From: an uncultured Acidobacteriota bacterium
GTDB taxonomy: Bacteria > Acidobacteriota > Blastocatellia > RBC074
Direction: 5' to 3'
Assembly: GCA_903862855.1 (NCBI GenBank)
Contig: CAIOZW010000088.1
Coordinates: forward strand, 1 to 36,205
Length of the DNA: 36,205 bases
Below, piece after piece: positions 1 through 8,498 of this stretch (position 1 is its first letter; the number at the start of each line of letters is the position of its first letter). The notes beneath the pieces were generated by a model, which saw nothing but the letters and a program-made list of their open reading frames with translations, was not told where the DNA came from and did not search any database. Both the position numbers and the translations under genes were made by a program.

Positions 1-465
1 ATCGCCCAGCTTGAGCAACTTGAAAGCCGTGATCCACTGCGGAGAATCGCAGCGTCTCTCCAGGTCCTCTATCACTACTGGGATCGGGGAGAGTATGAAC
101 GGGTCGAACCGCTAATGGATTGGATTGACAAGCACCTTGAGCATTATCCGGATGGCTTCCGTCAGGCAGTCCATTTGGAACTGGCTCTTCTTTCCCTCGA
201 TTCCAATGTAGGTTCAACGGGCCACTCATGCGTTGCCGCCGAGCGTCATATGACCGCGGCGGCGGGTGGAATAGTTGATCCCGCCCGACGCCAACTGCTG
301 GCAGCTGCGTTTGCTCTCCGTGAAGGACGATTTGATGAGGCTCAGCTGGCGATCATTGAAGCCCGCCGCGTACTTCCCCGTGGCATGGATCCGGGAATCA
401 ATCTCTTCACGGCTGATCAGCTCGATCGGCTCGAAGGAGATATCGAGAGATCAGTCAAACGGTAG
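1..465 (+). CDS. C-terminal fragment of an unidentified helical-repeat protein
   Basis: The frame is open from the first base, so this is the 3' end of a gene that starts left of the window; the ATG at 115 is internal. The visible 154 residues are hydrophilic and look mostly alpha-helical, with alternating Leu/Ala/Arg/Glu and the pattern LREGRFDEAQLAIIEARRVLP near the end, which resembles the paired helices of a TPR-type repeat. There is no membrane segment and no catalytic motif. I do not recognise the family. It converges with the minus-strand permease gene ending at 548. Confidence 0.6.
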   Translation: MAQLEQLESRDPLRRIAASLQVLYHYWDRGEYERVEPLMDWIDKHLEHYPDGFRQAVHLELALLSLDSNVGSTGHSCVAAERHMTAAAGGIVDPARRQLLAAAFALREGRFDEAQLAIIEARRVLPRGMDPGINLFTADQLDRLEGDIERSVKR

Positions 466-547
466 CTCTGCGTTGATCAACGTTGATGAGGACCGCAGCA
501 TTCCAAGTCTGACTGACCGGACTGCAAGTTCGCCCGTGAAGTTCCAC

Positions 548-1654
548 CTACTCATAGCTTAGAGCCTCAACCGCATCGACACGTGCGGCCCGCCAGGCCG
601 GGTAGAGTGCACCAAGCAACCCGCTCAGAAGCCCACCCAGCGCGGCATAGGCGGCATAATCAGGTTCCCACGACAGAGACAGCCCGAGCCTCGACACGAG
701 CACTATCCTGAGTAGAGAAGCCAGAAGTAGCCCTGCCAAGATGCCAGTAACACAGATCAGAAGAGACTCTTTCAGGAAGATCGTCATAATGTACGCCTTC
801 GATGCACCGAGCGACTTGAGGATCCCGATCTGACGGGTGCGCTCGGTGACGGTCGTAAACATCGTCAGAGATATCACCAGCATACTGATCACTACTGACA
901 GTCCGGTCACCAGATTGAGGAAGAGATTGAGGCTCCCATAACCGCCAGCAAAGAGCCCCGGCAGGTCACGGGTGAAGATGACACGGTAGTCCGGACCCTT
1001 TGCAATAATACGTGCCGCAACTTCATCCTGTTGTGATGGATCGGTCAGTTTGACCAGGATCATTGAACAGAGATCCGGCCGGCCCAGCTCATCCTGCAGA
1101 GTCGCGAGAGGAATCATGATTCGCGATCCGGTCTCCGGTTCGTAGACTCCACTGATTTTGAATTGACGATCAAAGATGGTCATCCAGTCCCCGGCCCTGA
1201 GATGATGGTCCCGTGCAAAGCGGATATCGACAATCGCATGATCACCCTGCGCTGGCAATGGCTCACCATCAATGATGCGGATGCTGGTGGCGGCGGCAAA
1301 CCTGACAAAATCTACGCCGTCGAGCTGGCGGAGTCCGAGCCCGCTTTCACCCTTCATCTCAAGATACTGGGCGACTGCTGTCACTGCGTGCACCCCTTGG
1401 ATGCTCTGCAGCTGTTCCAATGTTGACACCGGCAGAGTCATCGGAAGCGAGCTTAGTGAGATGCCAACCTGATCCCGACGTCCCACCATCAGCTCAACCC
1501 CGGTGTTGGTATCGCGTTCACCGCGTTCACGCAGCATGCCGCGCACGAGACCAACGGTCAGCACGACCAGGATCACTCCCACTGAGATACCGGTGACACT
1601 GGCGAGGGGTCGCCCCGGATGGTGCAGAAGATTTGCTGTCAGCATTGAGTTCAA
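548..1654 (-). CDS. MacB/FtsX-type ABC transporter permease
   Basis: This 368-residue inner-membrane protein has the MacB-like layout: one N-terminal helix (about residues 18-38), a large extracytoplasmic domain (about 40-245), then three C-terminal helices forming an FtsX domain. The FtsX part carries the usual TERTRQIGILKSLGASK coupling segment and ends in PAWRAARVDAVEALSYE. Such permeases work with a MacB/LolD-type ATPase, moving lipoproteins, peptides or antibiotics or acting mechanically in the periplasm. Its start overlaps the stop of the glycosyltransferase gene by 4 bases, so the two are co-transcribed and probably translationally coupled. No cognate ATPase is encoded next to it, so the substrate is unknown. 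Confidence 0.85.
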   Translation of the reverse strand: MNSMLTANLLHHPGRPLASVTGISVGVILVVLTVGLVRGMLRERGERDTNTGVELMVGRRDQVGISLSSLPMTLPVSTLEQLQSIQGVHAVTAVAQYLEMKGESGLGLRQLDGVDFVRFAAATSIRIIDGEPLPAQGDHAIVDIRFARDHHLRAGDWMTIFDRQFKISGVYEPETGSRIMIPLATLQDELGRPDLCSMILVKLTDPSQQDEVAARIIAKGPDYRVIFTRDLPGLFAGGYGSLNLFLNLVTGLSVVISMLVISLTMFTTVTERTRQIGILKSLGASKAYIMTIFLKESLLICVTGILAGLLLASLLRIVLVSRLGLSLSWEPDYAAYAALGGLLSGLLGALYPAWRAARVDAVEALSYE

Positions 1655-2952
1655 GGCATCTCCTCTCTCGATTCGGACAAGGGGACCGGTTCTATCCGCT
1701 TCAACCCGACCGACTCCTGAACAGACGATTCCCCAATCTCACGGTATCGCTGCAGGTGAAGGCGTGCGACCTTGCTCCAGTGAAAACGTTCGGCAGCCAG
1801 CCGGGCCTGACGAGTCCGCTCAATCCGCTCGACCGGATCGTCGAAGATAGAGATGATCGCCCGCGAGTAGGACTCCGCGTTTGGTGCGCAGAGCCATGCA
1901 TTCTCGCGACTGGCATAAGTCAGAACTCCCCCGCGATCCGGGCCGATTAATGGCAGCCCGGCGGCCATTGCCTCAAGTGGCGCAATTCCGAACGGTTCCC
2001 GCGGGTTGGGATGGACGAAAGCGTCACAGTTGACATAGAGCCTGACAAGATCGCTCTTGTCGTCCCCGGCCCCAACCTGGCCGAGCAGATGAATCAGCCC
2101 TGGGGCCTGCAGCTGCGTCTCCTGGCGCAGCCACTCCTCGAGGGGCCCGCTGCCGGCAATCAGCAGGCGGTAGTCGGTATTCGCTGCCCTCCGCAGCTGT
2201 GCCATCAGATCGACCAGCAGTGGGATATTCTTCTCTGGCGACAGGCGTCCGATGTAGAGCAGCAGGCGCGTTGATACGCCGCCTCCAAGGCGCCGGATCA
2301 GCTCCTCACGCCACTCCCGGGAGGGGGTCGCCACCCGTAACCGCTCGATATCCGCACCCATCGGAATTACCTCGATCGGGCGCCGGTGATGATTAACCAT
2401 TGCCGTTTCCAGCTCCTCAGCGGTGTAGCGTGAGTTAGCAATGTGATGGTCAAAGAGGGGGATATAGCAGCGACCCAGATAGGCTTGGGAGGCTACTCTG
2501 CCCGCTGGGTTCAGGGTAACAAAGGCGCGAATATTGTCGTCCATCCGTTCGTGACTGGTTCCAATCAATGCCGGTCGTCCGACACTCGAGATTGCACCCT
2601 TCCTGATCAATCCTGCCAGCCAGCAGAGCGTGTACTTCTCACCAATTTCGACCAGATCCGGCCGCTCTGTCGCCAGCAGGTGACGCAGCCGTCTTCCAGT
2701 TGCACCAAAGGGGTTGAGGTAACTCTTAGGCCAGAGTACCCGGTAACGACGGTCAAAGAATGGAGCCGCCGGCGCCGCCAGGTAGTGAACCTGTACGAAA
2801 TCGTTGATCTTGTCGGTCCTATTATGCTCGCCTGAAGCAATCAGAACCATTTGGTGACCAATCTCTCCGGCTGCTGTGAAGAGCGACCGGTAGAAGGTGC
2901 TGATCCCGCCCGATGTCTGGTGAAACTGGTTGGTCAGATGGATACTCTTCAC
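1651..2952 (-). CDS. Glycosyltransferase family 4 (GT-B fold)
   Basis: This is a retaining GT4-type glycosyltransferase of about 433 residues. The N-terminal Rossmann domain starts with a glycine-rich GGISTFYRSL loop. The C-terminal donor-binding domain has LLYIGRLSPEKNIPLL and the family's E-x7-E motif in EPFGIAPLEAMAAG (E319 and E327). A cytoplasmic role in glycan, glycolipid or cell-surface polysaccharide assembly is usual for the family; donor and acceptor cannot be read. I chose the GTG at 2952 because GAGGG lies 7 bases upstream and the product then begins with the typical MKSIHLTNQ strand. An in-frame ATG at 3030 would add 26 residues that look non-coding. It overlaps the downstream permease by 4 bases. 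Confidence 0.87.
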   Translation of the reverse strand: MKSIHLTNQFHQTSGGISTFYRSLFTAAGEIGHQMVLIASGEHNRTDKINDFVQVHYLAAPAAPFFDRRYRVLWPKSYLNPFGATGRRLRHLLATERPDLVEIGEKYTLCWLAGLIRKGAISSVGRPALIGTSHERMDDNIRAFVTLNPAGRVASQAYLGRCYIPLFDHHIANSRYTAEELETAMVNHHRRPIEVIPMGADIERLRVATPSREWREELIRRLGGGVSTRLLLYIGRLSPEKNIPLLVDLMAQLRRAANTDYRLLIAGSGPLEEWLRQETQLQAPGLIHLLGQVGAGDDKSDLVRLYVNCDAFVHPNPREPFGIAPLEAMAAGLPLIGPDRGGVLTYASRENAWLCAPNAESYSRAIISIFDDPVERIERTRQARLAAERFHWSKVARLHLQRYREIGESSVQESVGLKRIEPVPLSESREEMP

Positions 2953-3876
2953 CCACGTGCCCTCAGGATTCTGAGAACGAAGAGCAGAAATTCGACAACC
3001 AGTCGGGGTATCCGCACCAGATCCCGCCATAGTGGCTCGCGGCCGGTTCCAACGATCAGGGTTCCCCGGCTCATGATGAAGAGATTGAAGTTGGCTGAGA
3101 ACAGTGAGAAGACTAACGAGGGCTTCAGGATTTACTATGGGGCCACTCCCTTATCAGAATTGCGTCAACCAATCCAATTACATTCTCCGCACCCGTAGGG
3201 GCAGGCCTTGTGCCTGCCCTGGTTCTGGTTGAAATGCTCCTGCCGGGAGAGAATGGCTACACAAGATACCCCTGCAGATTATACGAACGAAGGAGTGGCC
3301 GAACATCCCATATGTGATCTTTCTTCACAACGCCTTCAATATCAAAATGCCCTACCCAGTGTTTCACCCTGGGCTGCTACACGACCCTCAGTTGGCGCGC
3401 ACAATCCAGCTGTCTTTCACCACAGGCCCCATTGGCCTGCCTGAATGCCAGTTTTACACAATCCTCCTACAAATAGACCTACTCAGCCATTTATAACTGG
3501 CAGTGCTGGCACAATGATCAAGTGGATATGACCGCGATCGCGGGGCAGCTTCCTGCGGGCATTTGCTCCGCTCATCCAGGAGTGGCAGCTCTTCATTTCG
3601 ACGATGCGTTAGCTTACCCATCCAAAAGTCTGAAGCCCCAACTGAATTGGCACACTTATCAACCGCTCATCGCCTGAAATCACCCGATTATTTAGAAAGA
3701 GAGGCCGCCAGACTCAACCTGACATATCCTCAGTCCGGGATGACAAGATGCGTGATTGTCAGGGCAGTCAGTTGACGTGACGAGTGTCTCCGCCCGGTCT
3801 GCGCAACGTTGTTCGAACTGAAGAGGTAATTGCCCAAGGCATTTCGTAGTCCTGGAGATCGCAGAGGTAGTTGAGT
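2953..3876. other. Long intergenic region between divergent genes
   Basis: Roughly 920 bases separate the glycosyltransferase start from the CDF exporter start. All frames break into short ORFs without recognisable protein patterns, and base composition is visibly more AT-rich than in the genes. The one clear structure is the hairpin at 3195-3221. The 3500-3780 part might be decayed coding sequence, but I could not match it to any family. A ribosome binding site AGAGG at 3863-3867 serves the exporter. Confidence 0.6.
3195..3221. repeat. REP-like GC-rich hairpin
   Basis: Arms GGGCAGGC (3199-3206) and GCCTGCCC (3212-3219) pair perfectly around a 5-base loop CTTGT, preceded by GTAGG. There is no T-tract, and the site lies about 240 bases beyond the start of the minus-strand gene, so it is not its terminator. 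The GTAGGGGC lead followed by a short GC palindrome resembles dispersed intergenic REP-type elements found in many bacterial genomes. Only one copy is in this window, so repetitiveness is not shown. Confidence 0.4.
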
Positions 3877-4893
3877 ATGCAGATCCAATTTACCGCAGAG
3901 AATGATTGTGGGCATCCACAGTATCACGTGCCGATTGCACCGACAGCAAAACACACGCTCTGTTCCGGCAGTGAACATCGGCATCACGACCACCATCACT
4001 ACCACACCCCAGAGACAGCCCTCGCCACTGCTCCGGCAAGACAGCGTCAGTACCGTGCACTCTGGGTCTCGTTTCTTCTGTCGTTTGTCATGATGATGGT
4101 TGAGCTGGTAGCGGGCTGGTTTGGTGGGAGTCTGCTCTTACTTTCGGACGCGATCCACATGCTCTCCCACATATTGGCGCTGGGGATTGGGCTTCTGGCC
4201 ATGAAGATCGCTGCCCGACCTTGTGGCGCTCACCTTCCCTTCGGCCTCTACCGGATTGAAGTGCTCGGGGCGCTCATCAATGGTGCCAGTCTCGCTCTCC
4301 TGTCGCTCTGGATCATCTTCGAAGCCGTCGAGCGAATTCTCAATCCACTTGCCATCTCCAGTCGAGAACTGATTATCGTCGCCAGCCTTGGGCTGGTGGT
4401 CAATCTGGTCTCGGCCTTTCTTCTCCATCGGGCGGGTCAGGAAGATTTGAACTCGAAAGGGGCCTTGTACCACCTTGTTGCCGATGCCATCTCCTCTGTG
4501 ATCGTCCTTGTTGGTGGGGCGGTCTACTCGGTTACCGGATGGGTGACGGTCGACCCTGTTTTGAGCGTTCTGGTCTCTCTCGTCGTTGGAAAGTGGTCAA
4601 TCGGACTGCTCCGGGAGGCAGTATCCATTCTGCTTGAACGCAAACCAGATCATATCAATCTTACGCTCCTCAATACGGCATTGTGCCAGGAGTTTCCGCA
4701 GATTCGGCAGATACACGACCTTCACGTGTGGGAGATTACTACCAATTATGTCTGTTTCTCTGCCCATTTCGTACTTGATGACATGCTGATCAGTGAAACC
4801 CACGTGCTGCGGACGTCGATTGCCAGTCGATTGCAGCAGGACTTTGGAATTGGCCACGCTGTCCTGCAGTTCGAGAGCCGGGATGTTTACTGA
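3877..4893 (+). CDS. Cation diffusion facilitator (CDF) metal exporter, DmeF/CzcD-like
   Basis: This 338-residue proton-driven inner-membrane exporter has a cytosolic N-terminus with a metal-binding-type cluster EHRHHDHHHYH (about residues 33-43), six membrane helices and a C-terminal cytoplasmic domain containing IHDLHVWEITTNY. The transport site in TM2 reads H94-x3-H98 (SDAIHMLSH) instead of the H-x3-D usual in zinc CDFs; TM5 keeps H199-x3-D203. I recall the H-x3-H form from cobalt/nickel exporters of the DmeF type, which fits the cbiMNQO genes next door. The ATG at 3877 has AGAGG 9 bases upstream; a TTG six bases earlier is the alternative. Its likely job is relief of Co/Ni (or Zn) excess. 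Confidence 0.88.
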   Translation: MQIQFTAENDCGHPQYHVPIAPTAKHTLCSGSEHRHHDHHHYHTPETALATAPARQRQYRALWVSFLLSFVMMMVELVAGWFGGSLLLLSDAIHMLSHILALGIGLLAMKIAARPCGAHLPFGLYRIEVLGALINGASLALLSLWIIFEAVERILNPLAISSRELIIVASLGLVVNLVSAFLLHRAGQEDLNSKGALYHLVADAISSVIVLVGGAVYSVTGWVTVDPVLSVLVSLVVGKWSIGLLREAVSILLERKPDHINLTLLNTALCQEFPQIRQIHDLHVWEITTNYVCFSAHFVLDDMLISETHVLRTSIASRLQQDFGIGHAVLQFESRDVY

Positions 4894-5015
4894 AGATCTG
4901 ATCGGTTACATCCGGCAATCGACCATTGATCGGTCTGTTATGACCATTCGCTGAATAGTTATCGCGGATCTGATAGTGGCCGGAATATTCTCTTTAGTCT
5001 CGAGAGGAGAATGCG
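4894..5015 (+). promoter_or_regulatory. Leader of the cbiMNQO operon with direct repeats
   Basis: The 122-base gap holds two copies of GATCTGAT (starting 4895 and 4967) and two copies of GACCATT (4921 and 4942, 21 bases apart). A purine-rich GAGAGGAGA (5001-5009) is the ribosome binding site of cbiM. The gap is too short for a full cobalamin riboswitch and I see no B12-box-like segment. The repeats are only candidate regulator sites. Confidence 0.25.
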
Positions 5016-5675
5016 ATGCACATTATGGAAGGTTTTCTGCCACTAGCGCACGCGGCTGGATGGACGGTTGCCAGTGCACCCTTTGTTATCCATGGGGGGA
5101 GACGGTTTATTCAGCAGATTGGCCGAGATCCCACCTCGAGACTGCTGGTCGGAGCTGCGGGTGGATTTATGTTTCTCTTCTCTGCGCTCAAGATTCCTTC
5201 GGTTGCCGGCAGCAGCTCTCACCCGACTGGCGCCGGTCTGGGGGCAGTCCTCTTCGGACCATCGGTGATGGCGCTACTTGGCACGGTAGTTCTGTTGTTC
5301 CAGGCACTTCTGCTTGCCCACGGGGGGCTAACTACCCTCGGGGCAAATGTCTTCTCAATGGCCATCGTTGGTCCGTGGGTTGTCGGGGCCGTTTTCAGCA
5401 TGCTGCGCAGGTGCGGAGGGCGAATCTCTCTCTCTGTCGGTATTGCGGCAGCCTGCGGAGATCTCGCGACCTATCTTGTGACCGCTGCCCAACTGGCTCT
5501 CGCGTTCCCGGATCGTGAAACAGGCTTTCTGGGGAGCCTGATCAAGTTTGTATCAATCTATGGTATCACCCAGCTCCCCCTGGCGGTGATCGAAGGGTTG
5601 GTAACTGCATCGATTATCAGAACGGTCTATCACCGTCTTCAAGGTCATTTCAGGACGGATCCGGTTGCGGATTGA
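5016..5675 (+). CDS. cbiM: CbiM, substrate-binding component of a Co2+/Ni2+ ECF transporter
   Basis: This 219-residue polytopic membrane protein begins with MHIMEGFLP. In CbiM/NikM the N-terminal Met1-His2 segment folds into the protein and supplies metal ligands, and the initiator methionine followed directly by histidine is conserved. A second signature, KIPSVAGSSSHPTGAGLG, is present about residues 59-76 and supplies the other conserved histidine. About six hydrophobic segments follow, including the typical LLLAHGGLTTLGANVFSM. The length is normal. It starts an ECF operon with cbiN 49 bases downstream, then overlapping cbiQ and cbiO. Together they form an ATP-driven importer of Co2+ or Ni2+; sequence alone does not decide the metal. 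Confidence 0.93.
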   Translation: MHIMEGFLPLAHAAGWTVASAPFVIHGGRRFIQQIGRDPTSRLLVGAAGGFMFLFSALKIPSVAGSSSHPTGAGLGAVLFGPSVMALLGTVVLLFQALLLAHGGLTTLGANVFSMAIVGPWVVGAVFSMLRRCGGRISLSVGIAAACGDLATYLVTAAQLALAFPDRETGFLGSLIKFVSIYGITQLPLAVIEGLVTASIIRTVYHRLQGHFRTDPVAD

Positions 5676-5724
5676 GTTGTTTGCCAGGTGACTCTCATTG
5701 GGAGCTGCATTGGCGTGAGGAGTT

Positions 5725-6048
5725 ATGTTAAGCAAGGCGCGACTAAGATGGACATTAGCAGTGGCTGGACTAACTGGCGGGATGATGATCCTGGTGACGA
5801 TGTTACAGTTGATTGGTAACTCAGCCGGATTGGCCGGAAGCGATCAGATCGCCATGGAGACGGTTCTCCGCATCAACCCTGATTACAAGCCCTGGAGAGC
5901 ATCAACCTGGGAGCCCTCATCAAACGTGGAGATGCTTCTGTTTGGTCTCCAGGCTCTTCTTGGTGCCAGTATCCTCTTTTATTGCATATCGCGTCTCCGG
6001 GTGCGAGTGATGACAAACACCAGCCGCGATTCAACAGGCATAAAATGA
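5725..6048 (+). CDS. cbiN: CbiN, small auxiliary subunit of the Co2+ ECF transporter
   Basis: This 107-residue protein has two membrane helices (about 10-30 and 69-88) separated by an extracytoplasmic loop with the CbiN signature RINPDYKPWRASTWEPSS (about 49-66). CbiN associates with CbiM and is needed for metal loading. Possession of a separate CbiN, rather than NikN or NikL, points to the cobalt-type arrangement. A C-terminal tail of about 15 polar residues is somewhat longer than usual. Its stop overlaps the cbiQ start in an ATGA. Confidence 0.9.
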   Translation: MLSKARLRWTLAVAGLTGGMMILVTMLQLIGNSAGLAGSDQIAMETVLRINPDYKPWRASTWEPSSNVEMLLFGLQALLGASILFYCISRLRVRVMTNTSRDSTGIK

Positions 6049-6887
6049 GTCTACCTCATCTGGAATATCTGACAGCCTCAACAGATGAGAGATCGGGTGG
6101 TTGGCCGGCGACCGAGAGTCTTCTTCTTGCGCTGATCATGTTACTGGTGGTGTCATTTCTTCCGCCCTATCCGACATCATTGATCGTTCTGCCGGTGATG
6201 GTCGTCGCCTCGCGGCTTCACTTTGAGACAGGAAAGAGAGGGTGGAACCGCTGGTGGAGAAGGATCTGGCCATTTGCCATCATTCCGTCAGCATTCTCAG
6301 CGCTCGGTGCTTTTGCCATCGGGGTGAGGTTGAATACAGAGTTGTTGCATTGGCCGAAATGGTCACACCTGCCAGACTGGCAGACTCAAACAGCAGCTCT
6401 ATTTGCCGGTTATGATACCGCCCTGTCAGTAGGAGTTCTGGTTCGATCGATGGCTGGGACAGCCTGCATCGGTTATCTGGCTCTGTCGGTGACCATTGGC
6501 GAGATGGCCTCAGTCTTGAGAAGACTTGGAATGCCTGCGGTCTTTGCCGAACTGCTTGTATCGACGATTCGGTTTGCCAGCATTCTGTTCGATACTGCGT
6601 CGGCCATCTTCAGATCACAGCTGGCCCGTGGAGGTTACAACACAAATGGAACCGCGCGTCGCTCGATCTCGATGCTGATGTCGACACTTCTGCTGATCTC
6701 GATTGACCGAGCACAACGGCTGGAGATCGGCCTCGCGGCGCGAGCCGGCGACGGTGAACTGCGCACTCTGGTGAAGGGGAGCAAAGTCTCGCCATATCGA
6801 CTCTTGATCATCGGTGCCCTGGCGGCCGTGATCATCCTGTTATCGATCTGGATCCCTATTCTCGAACGGTCGGCAGGAGTCCGCTGA
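6045..6887 (+). CDS. cbiQ: CbiQ, transmembrane (T) component of the ECF transporter
   Basis: This 280-residue integral membrane protein couples the ATPase to CbiM. Early hydrophobic segments (about 23-55) are followed by further helices. The cytoplasmic coupling region has the paired Ala-Arg motifs of EcfT proteins, seen as SQLARGGY and GLAARAGDGELRTL (about residues 189-242). I chose the ATG at 6045, which overlaps the cbiN stop as ATGA; the frame extends upstream to a TTG at 5982, but those residues would lie inside cbiN. Its stop shares one base with the cbiO start (TGATG), so translation of the three genes is coupled. Confidence 0.92.
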   Translation: MSLPHLEYLTASTDERSGGWPATESLLLALIMLLVVSFLPPYPTSLIVLPVMVVASRLHFETGKRGWNRWWRRIWPFAIIPSAFSALGAFAIGVRLNTELLHWPKWSHLPDWQTQTAALFAGYDTALSVGVLVRSMAGTACIGYLALSVTIGEMASVLRRLGMPAVFAELLVSTIRFASILFDTASAIFRSQLARGGYNTNGTARRSISMLMSTLLLISIDRAQRLEIGLAARAGDGELRTLVKGSKVSPYRLLIIGALAAVIILLSIWIPILERSAGVR

Positions 6888-7765
6888 TGAGTTATGGAGA
6901 TTTACTACACAACGTGATCGAGGTTCGCGGACTGACCTACCGTTATCACGGTGGAATTGAGGCGCTGTGCGGTCTTGATCTCGATGTCCGGGCCGGGTCT
7001 CGTCTTGCACTCATTGGAGCCAATGGCGCCGGTAAGTCGACTCTTCTGCTCCACCTCAATGGAACAATCCAACCTGAGAGCGGAACGATCAGGTTTGGTG
7101 GAGAGCTGGCCGACTACAGCAGAGAGGGGCGCCGATCCTGGCGGCAACAGGTCGGTCTGGTGCTCCAGAACCCTGATGATCAGCTCTTTGCGCCGACGGT
7201 TGAGGAAGATGTCTCCTTTGGACCGCTCAACCTCGGCCTTACTGATGAAGATGTACTGGACCGGGTAAGAGAGACCCTTCACCTGCTCAAAATCGAGGAG
7301 CTGGCGAGGCGTCAACCCTGGACACTCAGCCATGGCCAGAAGAGGTTGGTTGCGATTGCTGGTGTGGTTGCGATGAGGCCGCGCATCCTGATCCTCGACG
7401 AGCCTCTCTCCGGCCTGGACTGGTCAGGGAGCAGACAATTGATCAGGCTCCTCAAAGGGCTGGAAGAGACCGGTATCACGATAGTCATGGCAACACACGA
7501 TATTGAATTTGCCGCATCATGGGCGAGTGAGATCGCTATCATCGAACGGGGAAGGTTGCTTTGCCAGGATGAGGCCACCGAGATACTGACCAATCCGGAT
7601 CTGTTGGCACGGGCCGATCTGCCCATTCCACTGAGCGTCGAGGTCTGGATGCGTCTTCGTCGTCAAAGAGTCATCTGCTCACAGGAGCGGTTACCGATAC
7701 TTCGCGATGAGCTTCTCGAGAGACTTGAGCAGTCGCTTTTCAGAGGGAGACCTGAGCATGGCTAA
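6887..7765 (+). CDS. cbiO: CbiO, ATPase of the Co2+/Ni2+ ECF transporter
   Basis: This 292-residue cytoplasmic ABC ATPase powers CbiMNQ. Visible motifs are Walker A GANGAGKST (44-52), the Q-loop in LVLQNPDDQLF, an ABC signature LSHGQK (147-152), Walker B with the D-loop RILILDEPLSGLD and the switch histidine in MATHDIEF. A histidine in the signature where most ABC proteins have glycine is common in CbiO/NikO and supports the assignment. The stop overlaps the start of the next gene by 8 bases, which ties the ECF transporter to the iron-sulfur and CobW genes. Confidence 0.95.
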   Translation: MSYGDLLHNVIEVRGLTYRYHGGIEALCGLDLDVRAGSRLALIGANGAGKSTLLLHLNGTIQPESGTIRFGGELADYSREGRRSWRQQVGLVLQNPDDQLFAPTVEEDVSFGPLNLGLTDEDVLDRVRETLHLLKIEELARRQPWTLSHGQKRLVAIAGVVAMRPRILILDEPLSGLDWSGSRQLIRLLKGLEETGITIVMATHDIEFAASWASEIAIIERGRLLCQDEATEILTNPDLLARADLPIPLSVEVWMRLRRQRVICSQERLPILRDELLERLEQSLFRGRPEHG

Positions 7766-8132
7766 AGTGACGGAGAAGGGGCTCCAGACCGCCAGAAAGA
7801 CGATCGCCCAGCTGCTTGTCTGTACCGGATGTTGCTGTGGCCGAACCGATCGTGGCAACCCCGCGGTGCCGGTCGATTGGATGAAGAATGAATGGAAGAT
7901 GCGCGGGATTCTCAAATCCGTTCATCTGACCATCAGCGGGTGTCTGGGTCCTTGTGATCTGGTCAATGTAGTCGGTCTGGTTGGAGAGAATGAGACGATC
8001 TGGCTGGGAGGACTCGTTCACCAGCAGCATTTTGCCGCATTGCGCGATTGGGCTCAGGAGACGGCCCGGCTTGGTGAGATCGCTCCGCTTCCAGACATTC
8101 TCCGCGATCACCAATTCAAAAGGTTTTGCTGA
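7758..8132 (+). CDS. Thioredoxin-fold [2Fe-2S] ferredoxin-like protein of the CobW cluster
   Basis: This 124-residue soluble protein has C22-x2-C25-C26-C27 near the N-terminus and C62-x3-C66 (ISGCLGPCD) in the middle. That is the ligand spacing of thioredoxin-fold [2Fe-2S] ferredoxins (NuoE-like). GILKSVHLTISGCLGPC matches the family's ligand strand-loop. C26 and C27 are extra cysteines beyond the four needed for a cluster. The ATG at 7758 has GAGGGAGA just upstream and lies inside the end of cbiO; an upstream TTG at 7707 would lie deep in cbiO. Its position between the cobalt importer and the CobW GTPase suggests electron transfer or metal handling for that pathway; the partner is unknown. 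Confidence 0.8.
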   Translation: MAKVTEKGLQTARKTIAQLLVCTGCCCGRTDRGNPAVPVDWMKNEWKMRGILKSVHLTISGCLGPCDLVNVVGLVGENETIWLGGLVHQQHFAALRDWAQETARLGEIAPLPDILRDHQFKRFC

Positions 8133-8187
8133 ATCATATCAGCTCAGGATCATCTCTGACTGTCGATGAGGGAGTTGAGGCTGAAAG

Positions 8188-8484
8188 ATGAACTTCAATT
8201 TTGATGGATCCTCTGGATCGAGTGAACGTCATAATCCACGGCAAAAGGCTTCGATTCGCCAATGGGTAGTGGAACTTTTCAATCTCCACGAAGAGATTAC
8301 GGTAATGGTAACTGAGCTCAAGTGTTTGGAGGAGGGGTGTCCACCGGTCGAGACGGTTATTGCCATCCTTGATGCTCCCGGAAGTACCCGGCAGTACAAG
8401 GTCCATAAACCGGTGATGGATATTGAATATGAAGATGTCGTCAGTCTGGCGAAGAAGCCGGCGGAACGGCATGACAATTGTTAG
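8188..8484 (+). CDS. Small two-cysteine protein associated with CobW
   Basis: This 98-residue soluble protein has a polar N-terminal tail of about 20 residues and then a compact domain with [20 protein letters not shown] (C46 and C51) and [16 protein letters not shown] recall similar short proteins beside COG0523 GTPases in other bacteria, but I know no experimentally assigned function. Two cysteines in C-x4-CPP and one conserved-looking histidine (in YKVHKP) could bind a metal or take it from the GTPase; this is inference. It follows the [2Fe-2S] gene by 55 bases and ends 14 bases before the CobW ATG. Confidence 0.72.
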   Translation: MNFNFDGSSGSSERHNPRQKASIRQWVVELFNLHEEITVMVTELKCLEEGCPPVETVIAILDAPGSTRQYKVHKPVMDIEYEDVVSLAKKPAERHDNC

Positions 8485-8498
8485 CGATCAGGAGGAAT

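Noticed and set aside
471-482. CGTTGATCAACG palindrome between convergent genes
   Set aside because: It is a perfect 12-base palindrome but has no loop space, no T-tract and no repeat in the window, so a terminator or operator call is not supported.
3563-3775. 70-residue plus-strand reading frame in the long gap
   Set aside because: No ribosome site, no recognisable family pattern and stop-rich surroundings; at best decayed sequence.
4894-5015. Possible cobalamin riboswitch before cbiM
   Set aside because: The gap is only 122 bases and I find no B12-box-like conserved segment; the 14624-15358 and 26286-26696 gaps also lack one by eye. A covariance-model search would be needed to exclude it fully.
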